Assembly: GCA_963975425.1 (NCBI GenBank)
Contig: CAXBGS010000002.1
Location: 682,001-746,000, forward strand
Origin: CAXBGS01 sp963975425
Lineage (GTDB): Bacteria > Planctomycetota > Planctomycetia > Pirellulales > Pirellulaceae
Length of the DNA stretch: 64,000 nt
Direction of reading: 5' to 3'
The notes beneath the pieces were generated by a model. The model was given only the letters and a program-made list of their open reading frames with translations, did not search any database and was not told the origin of the DNA. This document shows positions 7,713-16,709 of this stretch, piece after piece (the first letter of the stretch is position 1; each line of letters starts with the position of its first letter). The position numbers and the translations under genes are program-made.

Positions 7713-9497
7713 CTACGGATACTGGCTCGGTCGACCAAGATACTCGACACCATAATCCGTTGGCAGCGGAGTCACTTGATTGGCCTCTGCCCATTGGTCC
7801 CACATCGCCGCCAAACGCTTGACTTGACCGGGGTGTTCACGCGCCAAGTCGTTCAATTCGGTCCGGTCGAGCTCGACGTCGTAAAGTTCCCACGGTTGAT
7901 CTTTCAGGGCGACCAATTTCCATTTTCCATCGTGGACCGCTCGATTACCCTCGTGTTCAAAATATAGAGTGCGTGCCACATGCGATTCGGCGTGCATCAA
8001 CGGCAGTAAGCTCTCACCAACCAAATCCAGCTTTGACGTGTATCGGGCACCGGTCAACTGTACCATCGTTGGCATTAGATCGATGATGTGAGCCGGCTGA
8101 TCTTCGATCGCACCACGACGTATCCGGCCACCGGGCCAATGAATGATACACGGTGACGCAATGCCGCCCTCGTGGTTGTAGTGTTTTTGCAGACGCCACG
8201 GCGTATTCGAAGCATTCGCCCACGCGGAACCGGCGCTGTGAAACGTGCCTGGCCCGCCCATCGTTTCGATCTGTGGCCCACGGTGAAGGATGTTTTGATT
8301 GCTGGAACTAATGTCGAAACCGTAGGGATCCCATTCCGCGCATGCACCATTGTCCGACATAAAGATGACAAGCGTATTGCTAAACTCGTCCGCGAACCGC
8401 AGATCCTCGATGACTCGGCCGACGTTCTGATCAATGCGATCGATCATTGCGGCATAGATGGCCATGCGACGGGCCGAATCCATACGACGTTCCGCCGGCA
8501 CATCCATCCAAGCCGGATTGATGCCCGTTTCATATTCACCAAAGTCCCAATAGCGTGAACGCGGGGTCAGTTTTGTACTTGTCGGCACAATCCCCAACTG
8601 CTTCATCCGTGACAACCGACGCTCGCGAATCGCGTCCCAACCCACGTGATAGGTATCGGCGTACTTTGCGATCGACTCGGCCGGCGCTTGCAAAGGAAAG
8701 TGCGGAGCGTGGTAGGCCAAATAGAGAAACCAAGGTTGATCCGGTGTCGTTCGAGCTTGCGAGAGAAACTCAATCGCATGATCCGTGACCGCGTCGGTAC
8801 CATAGAATTCGCCCGGCGCGTAACTGATTTTCTTTCGTCCTGCCGGAGTTCGCACGTAATGATCCGGGTCCCAGAACGTTTGCGCACTGACCAAAGTTCC
8901 GTAAAACTCATCGAATCCGTGATCGCACGGGTCAGGCGTTCCAAGGTGCCACTTACCCGAGATGAATGATCGATAGCCGGCCGTTTTAAGAACTTGCGCG
9001 ATCGTCAGCGCTTCGTCGGAAACCCGGCCTCGATAGCCAGGCAGCCCCAGGTCCTCAACCTTGTGCCCCACCCCGACACGATGCGGATATTGACCGGTCA
9101 GGATACTGACGCGCGATGGGCAACAACGTCCCGTGTTGTAAAACCGCGTCAGGCGCATCCCGTTTTCAGCCAGGCGATCCAATTGCGGCGTATCGATCTC
9201 GCCGCCATAGCATCCCAAATCGCTGTAGCCCAAATCGTCCGCGACGATCATCAAGATGTTTGGCTTCTGATTGGCCTCGGCAGATTGCCCGCTTGTGATT
9301 CTCGCGTCGGGAGCTTGCCCGAAAAGCGTGCTCGAGCAAAGCAAAAAAAAGCAACCCGCAGGCAACAACGCGGCATGATTACCGCGAACGATGAATGACG
9401 CCAGAGACACAGAACGGTTACGCCAAGCGGAGATTCGCAATCGATTTTGAATCGAGCCAAGCGATTGGGGCGATCGTCCTGTAATTCGTCGATACAT
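7713..9497 (-). CDS. Exported arylsulfatase-type sulfatase S3 (CCPSR)
   Basis: A 594-residue sulfatase. A hydrophobic signal segment lies at about residues 43-60 and ends LFGQA, giving a long n-region. Conserved features in order: PNILMIVADDLGYSDLGCYG (metal ligands at DD 87-88), the canonical formylglycine motif C125-C-P-S-R129 followed by SILTGQYPHRVG, SGKWHLG, and FMSDNGACAEWDPY. This set is typical of arylsulfatase-A-like enzymes. It lies 69 nt downstream of the DUF1501 gene on the same strand, so it probably belongs to the long minus-strand operon. It would remove sulfate from an aryl or sugar ester outside the cytoplasm. An internal start nearer the signal core is possible, because the first 40 residues look unconserved. 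Confidence 0.92.
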   Translation of the reverse strand: MYRRITGRSPQSLGSIQNRLRISAWRNRSVSLASFIVRGNHAALLPAGCFFLLCSSTLFGQAPDARITSGQSAEANQKPNILMIVADDLGYSDLGCYGGEIDTPQLDRLAENGMRLTRFYNTGRCCPSRVSILTGQYPHRVGVGHKVEDLGLPGYRGRVSDEALTIAQVLKTAGYRSFISGKWHLGTPDPCDHGFDEFYGTLVSAQTFWDPDHYVRTPAGRKKISYAPGEFYGTDAVTDHAIEFLSQARTTPDQPWFLYLAYHAPHFPLQAPAESIAKYADTYHVGWDAIRERRLSRMKQLGIVPTSTKLTPRSRYWDFGEYETGINPAWMDVPAERRMDSARRMAIYAAMIDRIDQNVGRVIEDLRFADEFSNTLVIFMSDNGACAEWDPYGFDISSSNQNILHRGPQIETMGGPGTFHSAGSAWANASNTPWRLQKHYNHEGGIASPCIIHWPGGRIRRGAIEDQPAHIIDLMPTMVQLTGARYTSKLDLVGESLLPLMHAESHVARTLYFEHEGNRAVHDGKWKLVALKDQPWELYDVELDRTELNDLAREHPGQVKRLAAMWDQWAEANQVTPLPTDYGVEYLGRPSQYP

Positions 9498-9566
9498 TCA
9501 AAGTTCCCGCATTCAGTCTCGAATTTGTTTTTCCGGGACTGAATATACATCAACGGGAACCAAGAA

Positions 9567-10979
9567 TCAGGCAATCAAATCGTGAATGATCTCACCGCCG
9601 AATTGGCTGAGCTGTTTGTATCGTCCGCCATGGAAGTACGTCAGCTTGTTATCATCGAGCCCCATTAAATGCAACAAGGTCACGTGCAAGTCTCGAATGG
9701 GATGAACGCATTCGACCGCCGTCGCACCGATCTCGTCGGTCGCACCGACGATACCTGGTTTGACACCGCCGCCAGCCAACAGCATGGTCATGGCGTCCGC
9801 GTTGTGACCTCGTCCGATCGAGTAAACACCGCCACGTTTGTTATTGTCGGGTGTTCGCCCGAACTCGCCGGTCCAGATCACAAGCGTTTCGTCCAGCATA
9901 CCGCGAGCTTTCAGGTCCTTGATCAACGCAGCCATCGGTTTGTCGACACTTTTGATCCGTGCCGTATGGCCACGCTCAAGATAGTCGTGACTGTCCCATC
10001 CGCCGCTGAAAATCTGGACAAAGCGAACTCCCTTTTCAACCATCCGTCGGGCCATCAAACACTGACGACCGAACGCCGCCGTATCTTTATCATTAAGCCC
10101 GTACATCTCTTGAGTCTTTTCGGACTCATCATTGATGTCGACCACGCCGGGGACTTCCGTTTGCATCCGAAACGCCAACTCATAACTTTCCATGCGAGCA
10201 CTCAGGTCCCGATGTTCGGGATGCCGCTGAAGATGCTGTTGATTGAGAAAGGAGAGCTCGTCGAGAAACTTTCGCTGGTGGTCACGTGACTTGTGCGAAG
10301 GCGATTGCAAGTCAAGAATCGGACTGCCTTCGGGGCGAAGCCGGGTTCCTTGGTAATACGCGGGCAAGAAACCGTTGGTCCAGTTCGTCGATCCACCTTG
10401 CGGAAGCGCAAGTTCGGTCATCACGACGTAACCGGGCAAGTTTTGATTCTCACTGCCTAAGCCATACGTCATCCACGATCCGACCGCCGGGTCACCACCG
10501 AGTCGGCTGCCGGTGTTCATGTGAAAAAGTGCTTCGGGGTGGTTCAGCGATTCGGCCGTGCAACCTCGAAAATTACAAAGCTCGTCGGCGACGACCGGAT
10601 CGGCCATGTGTTGCCATTGGTCACACATATCGATTCCATTCTGGCCGACCTTGCGAGACTTGAACGGACTGCCGACAAAAAACTTGAAACCGTTAGCCAA
10701 ACTGCGAGTTGATTTGCTTTCCGATTTATGCAACCGTTGCAGTTCGGGTTTGGGATCGAATGTGTCCATGTGGCCTGGGCCGCCTTCCATGAACAGCATG
10801 ATCACGGCCTTGGCTTTGGCCGGATGCATCGGCGGTTTGGGCGACAGCGGCGAGTCCTCACCCGCAACTTGGCTAGCCGATGCTTCACCGGACAACAAAT
10901 CGGTCAGCGCCAGCGAACCGAGCGATGCGCCTAAGCCGTAGAGAACATCACGCCGTGGGATCGCTTTTCTAGTAGACAT
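9567..10979 (-). CDS. DUF1501 protein, Tat-exported
   Basis: A 470-residue DUF1501-family protein. The Tat-type N terminus has arginines at IPRRDVLYG followed by a hydrophobic stretch ending SGEASASQ. Family hallmarks are AKAVIMLFMEGGPGHMDTFD near residue 60, RRMVEKGVRFVQIFSGGWDSH, TLVIWTGEFGRTP and HVTLLHLMGLD. DUF1501 proteins adopt an alkaline-phosphatase-like fold and are greatly expanded in planctomycetes, but no reaction is established. The ATG at 10979 overlaps the stop of the DUF1549 gene by 11 nt, the usual planctomycete arrangement, implying coupled synthesis and a common envelope function. A TTG at 10985 is an alternative start. Confidence 0.92.
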   Translation of the reverse strand: MSTRKAIPRRDVLYGLGASLGSLALTDLLSGEASASQVAGEDSPLSPKPPMHPAKAKAVIMLFMEGGPGHMDTFDPKPELQRLHKSESKSTRSLANGFKFFVGSPFKSRKVGQNGIDMCDQWQHMADPVVADELCNFRGCTAESLNHPEALFHMNTGSRLGGDPAVGSWMTYGLGSENQNLPGYVVMTELALPQGGSTNWTNGFLPAYYQGTRLRPEGSPILDLQSPSHKSRDHQRKFLDELSFLNQQHLQRHPEHRDLSARMESYELAFRMQTEVPGVVDINDESEKTQEMYGLNDKDTAAFGRQCLMARRMVEKGVRFVQIFSGGWDSHDYLERGHTARIKSVDKPMAALIKDLKARGMLDETLVIWTGEFGRTPDNNKRGGVYSIGRGHNADAMTMLLAGGGVKPGIVGATDEIGATAVECVHPIRDLHVTLLHLMGLDDNKLTYFHGGRYKQLSQFGGEIIHDLIA

Positions 10980-13806
10980 AAACAAACTCGTTACTGTTAA
11001 AGAGCATCAAGCAAAGGTCCGCCAAAGCGCGCGTGTCTGCGTCGACATCGCTCGCCTTCTTGTCGGAGATGTAGTTTTCGAAAACGGGAAGAATCTCTTC
11101 GTACTCGAACGGTCGACCGGAGAATTCCTCAACCAACGATCGAGTGATGCTGGTGGGATATTCGACAGGTTCGGCTTCGGTTTGCCCGTGATAGGCAGTC
11201 ATCTGTTGGACATAATCCGTCAAACGCGTTTTTTCGATCGATGTCGGTTTACGTCCAAACACCAAATGGAACGCGCGATTGATTTGCCCGTCCAGGTCCG
11301 CGGCATCTTTTTGCAGACGCAGCGCCAAAGCGATCGAACGATCGTTCATGACGTCACTGTTCATCAGCGTGAACGCCTGTGGCGACACCGCCGCAGCGTC
11401 ACGTTGTTCACACGATTCGTTCGGGTTGGGTTGGTTAAACACTTCCAAGAACGGATCCGCCTGACCCCGAACACGATATGCATAGATCGACCGGCGGTTG
11501 CGCTGCCATGGCGTTGGCGATGGTTGATAGGCCGGTGCAATCGAGAACTGAATCATGCGCGGCTGCAACGCGACTTCCATATTGATCTCGGGCATGACGG
11601 GCAAGCCGCCCAACATCGGGTTTAACTCGCCGGTGATCTTTAACATTGCGTCGCGAATCTCTTCGGCCGTTAACCGACGTGTCGGATAATACGCCAACAG
11701 ATCGTTGTTGGGGTCTTCGGTTTGCAGCTTTTCCATCTGTGGATGCGACGTGCCTTGACGATAAACGTCGGACATCATGATCTGCTTATGCATCCGCTTG
11801 ATCGTCCAACCGCCTTCTACAAAATCAGCCGCCAACCACTCCAAGACTTCTGGATGCGTCGGCTTGCCACCTTTGGCGCCAAAATTGTTTGGGTTTCCAG
11901 CGAGCGGCTTTCCGAAATGATATTGCCAGATTCGGTTGACGATCGAGCGAACCGTCAACGGATTGTTCTCGTGTGCGATCCATTTCGCCAGCGAAAGTCG
12001 TCGGCCATCGTATTCGTCATCGATGACGTAGGGGTCATCGGCATTATCAGAAACTGGCAACTCGATAGCGCTCAGCACGCCGGGCCCAACTTTTTCGCCG
12101 GGTGCCTCTAGAGAACCGCCTGTGTAGATATAACTGACCAACTCTTTCGCCTTATCAACTTTCTTGGGCATCCGCATCTTTCGTGCGTTCAAGAAACCCG
12201 GCGTGGGGCCGTTGTAGACGCTTTGAACCATCGGCTCGTAACGCTCTAAGCGGCGCGTCCAAATCCACTGATCTTGCTCGCGAACCTTCAATCGCCCCTG
12301 TTCGACGTAGTCAAGCCCGGCGTGACGTGGCGGCTTTTCCTCGTCCGCCAAATCAGCCCACTCGGATTTGGGCACGTACTCAAGTCCATTGTCCTTGAAC
12401 CATTGACGAGCCGCCGCCTCGCTCTTGTCGTTCAGTTCTTTGAGCTTCTTTTTGGTGTACCCCAGCAGTCGCTCGACCATTGCTTTGCCCTGGCCGAACC
12501 CATGCAGATTTTCTTCCGGCAAAAACTCTGCCTCACGCTCGGCCAACTGGGTGCCGGCAAACGTCGCGTACATCCGGTAATAGTCGCGGGTCGGCAACGG
12601 ATCAAATTTATGATCGTGGCACTTACAACACCGCATGGTCGTCGCCAAGAACGTCTGCCCAACCGCGTTGACCACGTCGTCAAGGTACAACTGCCTGGCT
12701 TCGGGAACCTTGACCATGGCGGGGTCCCAGTGTCCTATCCGCAAGAAACTGCTGGCAACCAGCAGCTCGGGATCGCGTTGATCTTGAGGTTGTTGCTCGT
12801 AGATTTCGTCACCTGCCAACTGCTCAACAACGAATTCATCATAAGGCTTGTCGTTGTTGAACGCGCGGATCACATAATCGCGATAGCGCCACATGTTCGA
12901 ACGTTCGTAGTCATTGGAGTACCCAGCCGTGTCGGCATATCGCGTGACATCCAACCAATGTTGTCCCCAACGTTCGCCGTAGTGTGGACTGGCGAGCAAT
13001 CGGTCGATCAAATCACTCCATGCTGTTTCCGAATCGACATTCCAAGCCTGGACGAAATCACGAATCTCTTTTGGTGATGGAGGCAGTCCAAGCAAGTCAA
13101 GTGTTGCACGGCGGATCAATGTCCGCGGGTCAGCCTGTGGCGCGAGTGAGACCCCGGCAGCGGACAGTTTTTCGTTAACCAACGCATCGATCGGGCTGAC
13201 CGAGTCTTGCCGATTTGCGAGGTTGGCAAGCTTGGGCTTAACGACCGGACGAAACGCCCAGATGTCTTCTTCGGCATATCGACGGTACGTCCATTCATCG
13301 CCCAGCCCACCGCTGGTTCGAATCAAGACGCCTTCGTCAGTGACTTCGGCGAGCCGTTCTTCGTCCCGATATTTCTTCTGAGTCTCTTCGTCGGGCCAAG
13401 GAGCGCCGGCCTCGATCCATCGCCGCACCATCTGAATTTGATCTTCGGTCAATCGATCATTTTCTTTGGGCGGCATTTCTAAACCGTCCCACGAAATCGC
13501 TTCAATCAACGTCCCATCGCCTGGCTTGCCGGGCACGACGCAGGGTTCTTCCGATTCACCGCCCTGCAAGAACCCATCACGGGTCAGGATACTGAAGTCA
13601 CCTTTGATGTCGTCCGCGTCACCACCATGGCATCCAAGACATTTGTCTTTCAGCAGCGGCCAGACTTTTAGCGAAAACTCACGCTCGACATGTTCCAGCT
13701 CAGCTTTGCCCGTCCGTACAGCGGACTCATCATCGGCGGCGACGCCGGGCACGAAGAACCCGACCCAGCAGAGCAGGACGGCCGAAGTAATGGATCTCGT
13801 CATCAT
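10969..13806 (-). CDS. PSCyt1/DUF1549/DUF1553 haem-binding protein
   Basis: A 945-residue exported protein with the planctomycete cytochrome architecture. The signal peptide is MMTRSITSAVLLCWVGFF. Domain 1 (PSCyt1) carries a c-type haem motif C56-L-G-C-H60 and LEMPPKENDRLTEDQIQMVR. DUF1549 follows with TLDLLGLPPSPKEI, HYGERWGQHWLDVTRYADT and a CCKCHDHKFDPLP motif (a second CxxCH). DUF1553 follows with RSIVNRIWQYHFGKPL, NNFGAKGGKPTHPE and a C-terminal LMLFNSNEFVYVY. Such proteins are exported and thought to bind haem, and their role is unknown. ATG at 13806 is chosen because the signal peptide starts there; an upstream start at 13878 only adds an unconserved leader. It heads the minus-strand block that continues with DUF1501 and three sulfatases. 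Confidence 0.92.
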   Translation of the reverse strand: MMTRSITSAVLLCWVGFFVPGVAADDESAVRTGKAELEHVEREFSLKVWPLLKDKCLGCHGGDADDIKGDFSILTRDGFLQGGESEEPCVVPGKPGDGTLIEAISWDGLEMPPKENDRLTEDQIQMVRRWIEAGAPWPDEETQKKYRDEERLAEVTDEGVLIRTSGGLGDEWTYRRYAEEDIWAFRPVVKPKLANLANRQDSVSPIDALVNEKLSAAGVSLAPQADPRTLIRRATLDLLGLPPSPKEIRDFVQAWNVDSETAWSDLIDRLLASPHYGERWGQHWLDVTRYADTAGYSNDYERSNMWRYRDYVIRAFNNDKPYDEFVVEQLAGDEIYEQQPQDQRDPELLVASSFLRIGHWDPAMVKVPEARQLYLDDVVNAVGQTFLATTMRCCKCHDHKFDPLPTRDYYRMYATFAGTQLAEREAEFLPEENLHGFGQGKAMVERLLGYTKKKLKELNDKSEAAARQWFKDNGLEYVPKSEWADLADEEKPPRHAGLDYVEQGRLKVREQDQWIWTRRLERYEPMVQSVYNGPTPGFLNARKMRMPKKVDKAKELVSYIYTGGSLEAPGEKVGPGVLSAIELPVSDNADDPYVIDDEYDGRRLSLAKWIAHENNPLTVRSIVNRIWQYHFGKPLAGNPNNFGAKGGKPTHPEVLEWLAADFVEGGWTIKRMHKQIMMSDVYRQGTSHPQMEKLQTEDPNNDLLAYYPTRRLTAEEIRDAMLKITGELNPMLGGLPVMPEINMEVALQPRMIQFSIAPAYQPSPTPWQRNRRSIYAYRVRGQADPFLEVFNQPNPNESCEQRDAAAVSPQAFTLMNSDVMNDRSIALALRLQKDAADLDGQINRAFHLVFGRKPTSIEKTRLTDYVQQMTAYHGQTEAEPVEYPTSITRSLVEEFSGRPFEYEEILPVFENYISDKKASDVDADTRALADLCLMLFNSNEFVYVY

Positions 13807-14295
13807 GCTTGACTTTCTCTTCAACGTTTGAGAGTTCCAGGTGAGGGAGGCGACGCCAACGAACATCCGCAGAGCCAACGCCGATTATAGCCGGCATACG
13901 GAGTCCGAAATCACGTCAAATGCACTGCCAAAGCAGGCGATCGCTCGGAAAAACGCGAGTTTCGACGTTCAGATCAACCGTTTCGTCACTCACTGTCCGT
14001 AACTAAATACCGGCAACTCATGATCGGTTACAAAACTGGCAAAAAAACTTTGCCCCGCTGCGTTTTGGTCTGCGCTAGAGAATCGATCCGAGGATTATGA
14101 TCGACGCGCAAACATTGCTCAAAATGAGCAAGCCGTCAGGCTCGGGACGAGAGGAGGTGGACTCAATCGTGCCGCCTGCGAAAGACAGTCACGGCAGTTC
14201 ACCGGTCGATCGAGTCGGCCTGGCGATCGATTTAATTCATCTCGCCAACCGCTTCGGTGTGCTTGCCGGCGAGGTCGATTGAGATCCTGGCTCGA
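13807..14295. other. Intergenic region, possible 61-residue ORF
   Basis: This gap lies between the DUF1549 start and the end of the hypothetical gene on the same strand. It must contain the promoter of the minus-strand operon, but I could not define convincing -35/-10 boxes. A plus-strand ORF (14097-14282, 61 codons) ends 13 nt from the hypothetical gene's stop. Its GAGG is only 3 nt from the ATG, it has no recognisable domain, and I do not accept it as a gene. Nothing else was seen. Confidence 0.5.
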
Positions 14296-15249
14296 CTAGG
14301 CCGCCGCCCGACCATTGTGATGTAACCGCAACTCTTCGTCCTCGATGATGTGACAATGGACGTTGCCATCGCAGGCAGCTTTGACGCGTTTCTTGACGCT
14401 GCGACGCATCGCTTTGTGGTATCCCACCGACGCGGCAAAGAGAGTCACCAGGTCGACGAACTGACGACATTTCCCAAGTGGGTGTGCATCCAAATCCACA
14501 TAGCTGTCCGACCCCATACAAAACAGTCGCCCGTCGACCTCGCCTATCGATTCGCCGTTGGCTTCGATATCAAAATCCGCGCCGATCGAAACCCAACGCC
14601 GCTTGAGCGACAAGTTCCACATCTGCTGGCCGTCATAAAAACCAAACGTAAAGATCGGTGGGATACGAAACGTGCGGTGGTTCTGCTGGACGTAAGTAAC
14701 GAACTCGGTGCGTGGCAGAGTCACCACCATCGTCAACAGGCTGCGTTTGGATCCGATGGAGTTATGGATTTCGGTTGTGGTGACTTGTTCGATCGTTCCC
14801 GCCCAACTGACGCGCTGGCTGGTCGTTCGAAACAGTTTTAACACTAACCGTCGACGTTCGATGTCGCCTGGTTTCATGTTCATGACGTCGTCTTGCGCTA
14901 GCTCGGCATCCAGTTTGGCCGCTTGCTTGCTGTTCAAACGCCCCGATCGCTTGATGCTTTTCTTTAGCTCTTGCTTGCGTTTGCCTTGCAGCGCGTCCAG
15001 CGTATCGGCAAGCTCATCCTTACCTGGCTTCCAGACATCGGTCCGAATCCCGATCAAATGACTTTTTCGCCACTTGTTCGCTTCGCAGTCGTGTTCCGAG
15101 ACGGTACCGACACAGTCCATGTGCGTGGTGAAGTGTTGAGTGTCAGCCGTTTTCAATTTCTGAAGAAATTCAACATTGCTGGGGTGAATTCCGGGCAAGG
15201 CCCACATATCGACGTATCGCTGGCAACCCAGTTCTTCTTCATCAGCCAT
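14296..15249 (-). CDS. Conserved-looking hypothetical protein
   Basis: A 317-residue protein not recognised. No signal peptide or membrane segment. It starts MADEEELGCQRYVDMWALPG, has a lysine-rich helical stretch (KRKQELKKSIKRSGRLNSKQ) around residues 110-130, then a beta-rich second half with WNLSLKRRWVSIGADFDIEA and a run reading VDGRLFCMGSDSYVDLDAHP. The second half is loosely reminiscent of tubby/LURP-one-type barrels, a weak impression only. It ends HHNGRAAA. ATG at 15249 is preferred; upstream in-frame starts to 15390 would add an arginine-rich, unconserved tail. It follows the CvpA-like gene in the same direction after 353 nt. Confidence 0.7.
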   Translation of the reverse strand: MADEEELGCQRYVDMWALPGIHPSNVEFLQKLKTADTQHFTTHMDCVGTVSEHDCEANKWRKSHLIGIRTDVWKPGKDELADTLDALQGKRKQELKKSIKRSGRLNSKQAAKLDAELAQDDVMNMKPGDIERRRLVLKLFRTTSQRVSWAGTIEQVTTTEIHNSIGSKRSLLTMVVTLPRTEFVTYVQQNHRTFRIPPIFTFGFYDGQQMWNLSLKRRWVSIGADFDIEANGESIGEVDGRLFCMGSDSYVDLDAHPLGKCRQFVDLVTLFAASVGYHKAMRRSVKKRVKAACDGNVHCHIIEDEELRLHHNGRAAA

Positions 15250-15602
15250 GGCTTTTACCGCACTCCATTGCATGGTTCGTTTTATCGGAATGGCGTCGGG
15301 CGAAGCCACGCCGAGGCGCCTGCTAGCGCATCGAGCGTTGGGCCACGCCGCCCTTATCAGGCGATGTCTGGTGGACTTAGTCCAGTCCAATCATGGCGAC
15401 GAATCAACGCCGATGTCTTTCTGGATCCTGACCCATTGGGCGCCGGCCGTTCCCCTGGTATTCCCTTGAGCGAAGGTAGCGACATTTCGGTAACGCATTC
15501 AAGACGTTTCGAATGCGTGTCGTCGATGTCGACGCACTGCGCTTCGGCCTAAGATCGGCACCGAGGTGGCCCCGACTTGAGCCGAATTCTTACAAAAAGG
15601 GC
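15250..15602. other. Intergenic region, no gene seen
   Basis: This stretch lies between the hypothetical gene and the CvpA-like gene on the same strand. I see no supported coding sequence. It probably holds the promoter of the hypothetical gene; no clear terminator or promoter boxes could be assigned. Confidence 0.5.
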
Positions 15603-16604
15603 TCAATGAATGAGCGGATTCGCCGTCATATGGCCGACGCTGGTCCCCTTGCCATTGCGGCTGGTGATCACCTCGGTGGCCGCTTCGAGAAAACCGGGCT
15701 GATCGATCAGGTTCAGGATCGCTGGATGGCTCATCAGCGTCATTGCGGTCGACTTGTCCATCCGATTCTTCGATGCCAGTATTTCGCGAATGGTCGGGTC
15801 TTCCATCAGTTCGCGGACTGCGCGTTTTGTCTCGGGCCGTTTCTTTAGCTCGATCACCTGGGGATGATTCAACAGTTGGTTCATCTCGGTTGGATTATTC
15901 AACACACGAACAGTTTGCTGTACCTGATCCAGCTTGTTCAGCTGCGGAATTTTGACAAAGGGGTTGAATCGTTCGATGTACGGACCGATCTGGCTGGAAT
16001 GCGTATGCTCGGCCACCGTCAGCACGGCATCTGAAATCATCTGGCCTCGCGGGCTTTTGGTCACACCCGCCTCGGCATTTCTTTGTTCCATCGGCTCGAT
16101 CATCAACACGCCACCGAGCAACAGTAGAACGGCCAATCCGCCCTGCGCCGCGGCAAAGAAAAAACCAAACCAACTGTTCAGCCAAGCAAGTCCGGGGCGC
16201 CGCGACACCATCCGCGATGTCAGCACAATGAACGCGACCGTGACGAACAACGAAATCAATACTCCAATCGCACCAATACTGGCAAAGCGATTCGTCAGTC
16301 CGGTGGTGCCAAACCACTGCGAGAATCTAACTTCGTAGGCAACGCCCAGCTGCGGTGCATAGGCGATTGCCAATGCGATTGCCGCAATGGACCCCGTCAA
16401 ACGCAGTGCACCCAGCCGAAACCCGCTAAAGGCCGAGAACATCACCACAATCGGAATGATCGCGATCAAGGCATCTTTGGCATAGATTCCGTATCCGCCG
16501 ACGCCCATGAATACGGCCAGCCAAAACAGGCTGGCCGGCCAGCTCATCCGAGTTCGCGCACGGACGGGGGTGGATTCTTCAACGTAATAGCTGGCGGTTT
16601 GCAT
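15603..16604 (-). CDS. CvpA-like multi-spanning membrane protein
   Basis: A 333-residue protein with about five hydrophobic segments in the first 175 residues, including FWLAVFMGVGGYGIY, ALIAIIPIVVMFSAFSGFRL, IGAIGVLISLFVTVAFIVL and GLAVLLLLGGVLMI. A soluble C-terminal half follows, rich in short helices, with repeated NHPQVIEL/SHPAILNL-like phrases and a PETKRAVRELMEDPTIREIL segment. The membrane part resembles CvpA-family proteins, which are linked to colicin V export and envelope homeostasis. ATG at 16604 is preferred over a GTG at 16610. It follows the ABC permease in the same direction after about 105 nt and may be co-transcribed. The function of the C-terminal part is unknown. Confidence 0.7.
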   Translation of the reverse strand: MQTASYYVEESTPVRARTRMSWPASLFWLAVFMGVGGYGIYAKDALIAIIPIVVMFSAFSGFRLGALRLTGSIAAIALAIAYAPQLGVAYEVRFSQWFGTTGLTNRFASIGAIGVLISLFVTVAFIVLTSRMVSRRPGLAWLNSWFGFFFAAAQGGLAVLLLLGGVLMIEPMEQRNAEAGVTKSPRGQMISDAVLTVAEHTHSSQIGPYIERFNPFVKIPQLNKLDQVQQTVRVLNNPTEMNQLLNHPQVIELKKRPETKRAVRELMEDPTIREILASKNRMDKSTAMTLMSHPAILNLIDQPGFLEAATEVITSRNGKGTSVGHMTANPLIH

Positions 16605-16709
16605 CGTCACGGCTCAAAAAGAAAAGACAGACTTTCCGCCAAAACATACGTCGCAAAACGTCCGCGTGTCGTCAGTCCTCTTTTCGATCGATACAACCGG
16701 CACAGGCGG

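Noticed and set aside
12274..13077. 267-codon plus-strand frame inside the DUF1549 gene
   Set aside because: Antisense shadow; arginine/valine/histidine-rich with no domain, while the minus frame carries all family motifs.
14097..14282. 61-codon plus-strand ORF in the 13.8-14.3 kb gap
   Set aside because: GAGG is only 3 nt before the ATG, and no domain, leader or conserved feature is visible; evidence is too weak for a gene.
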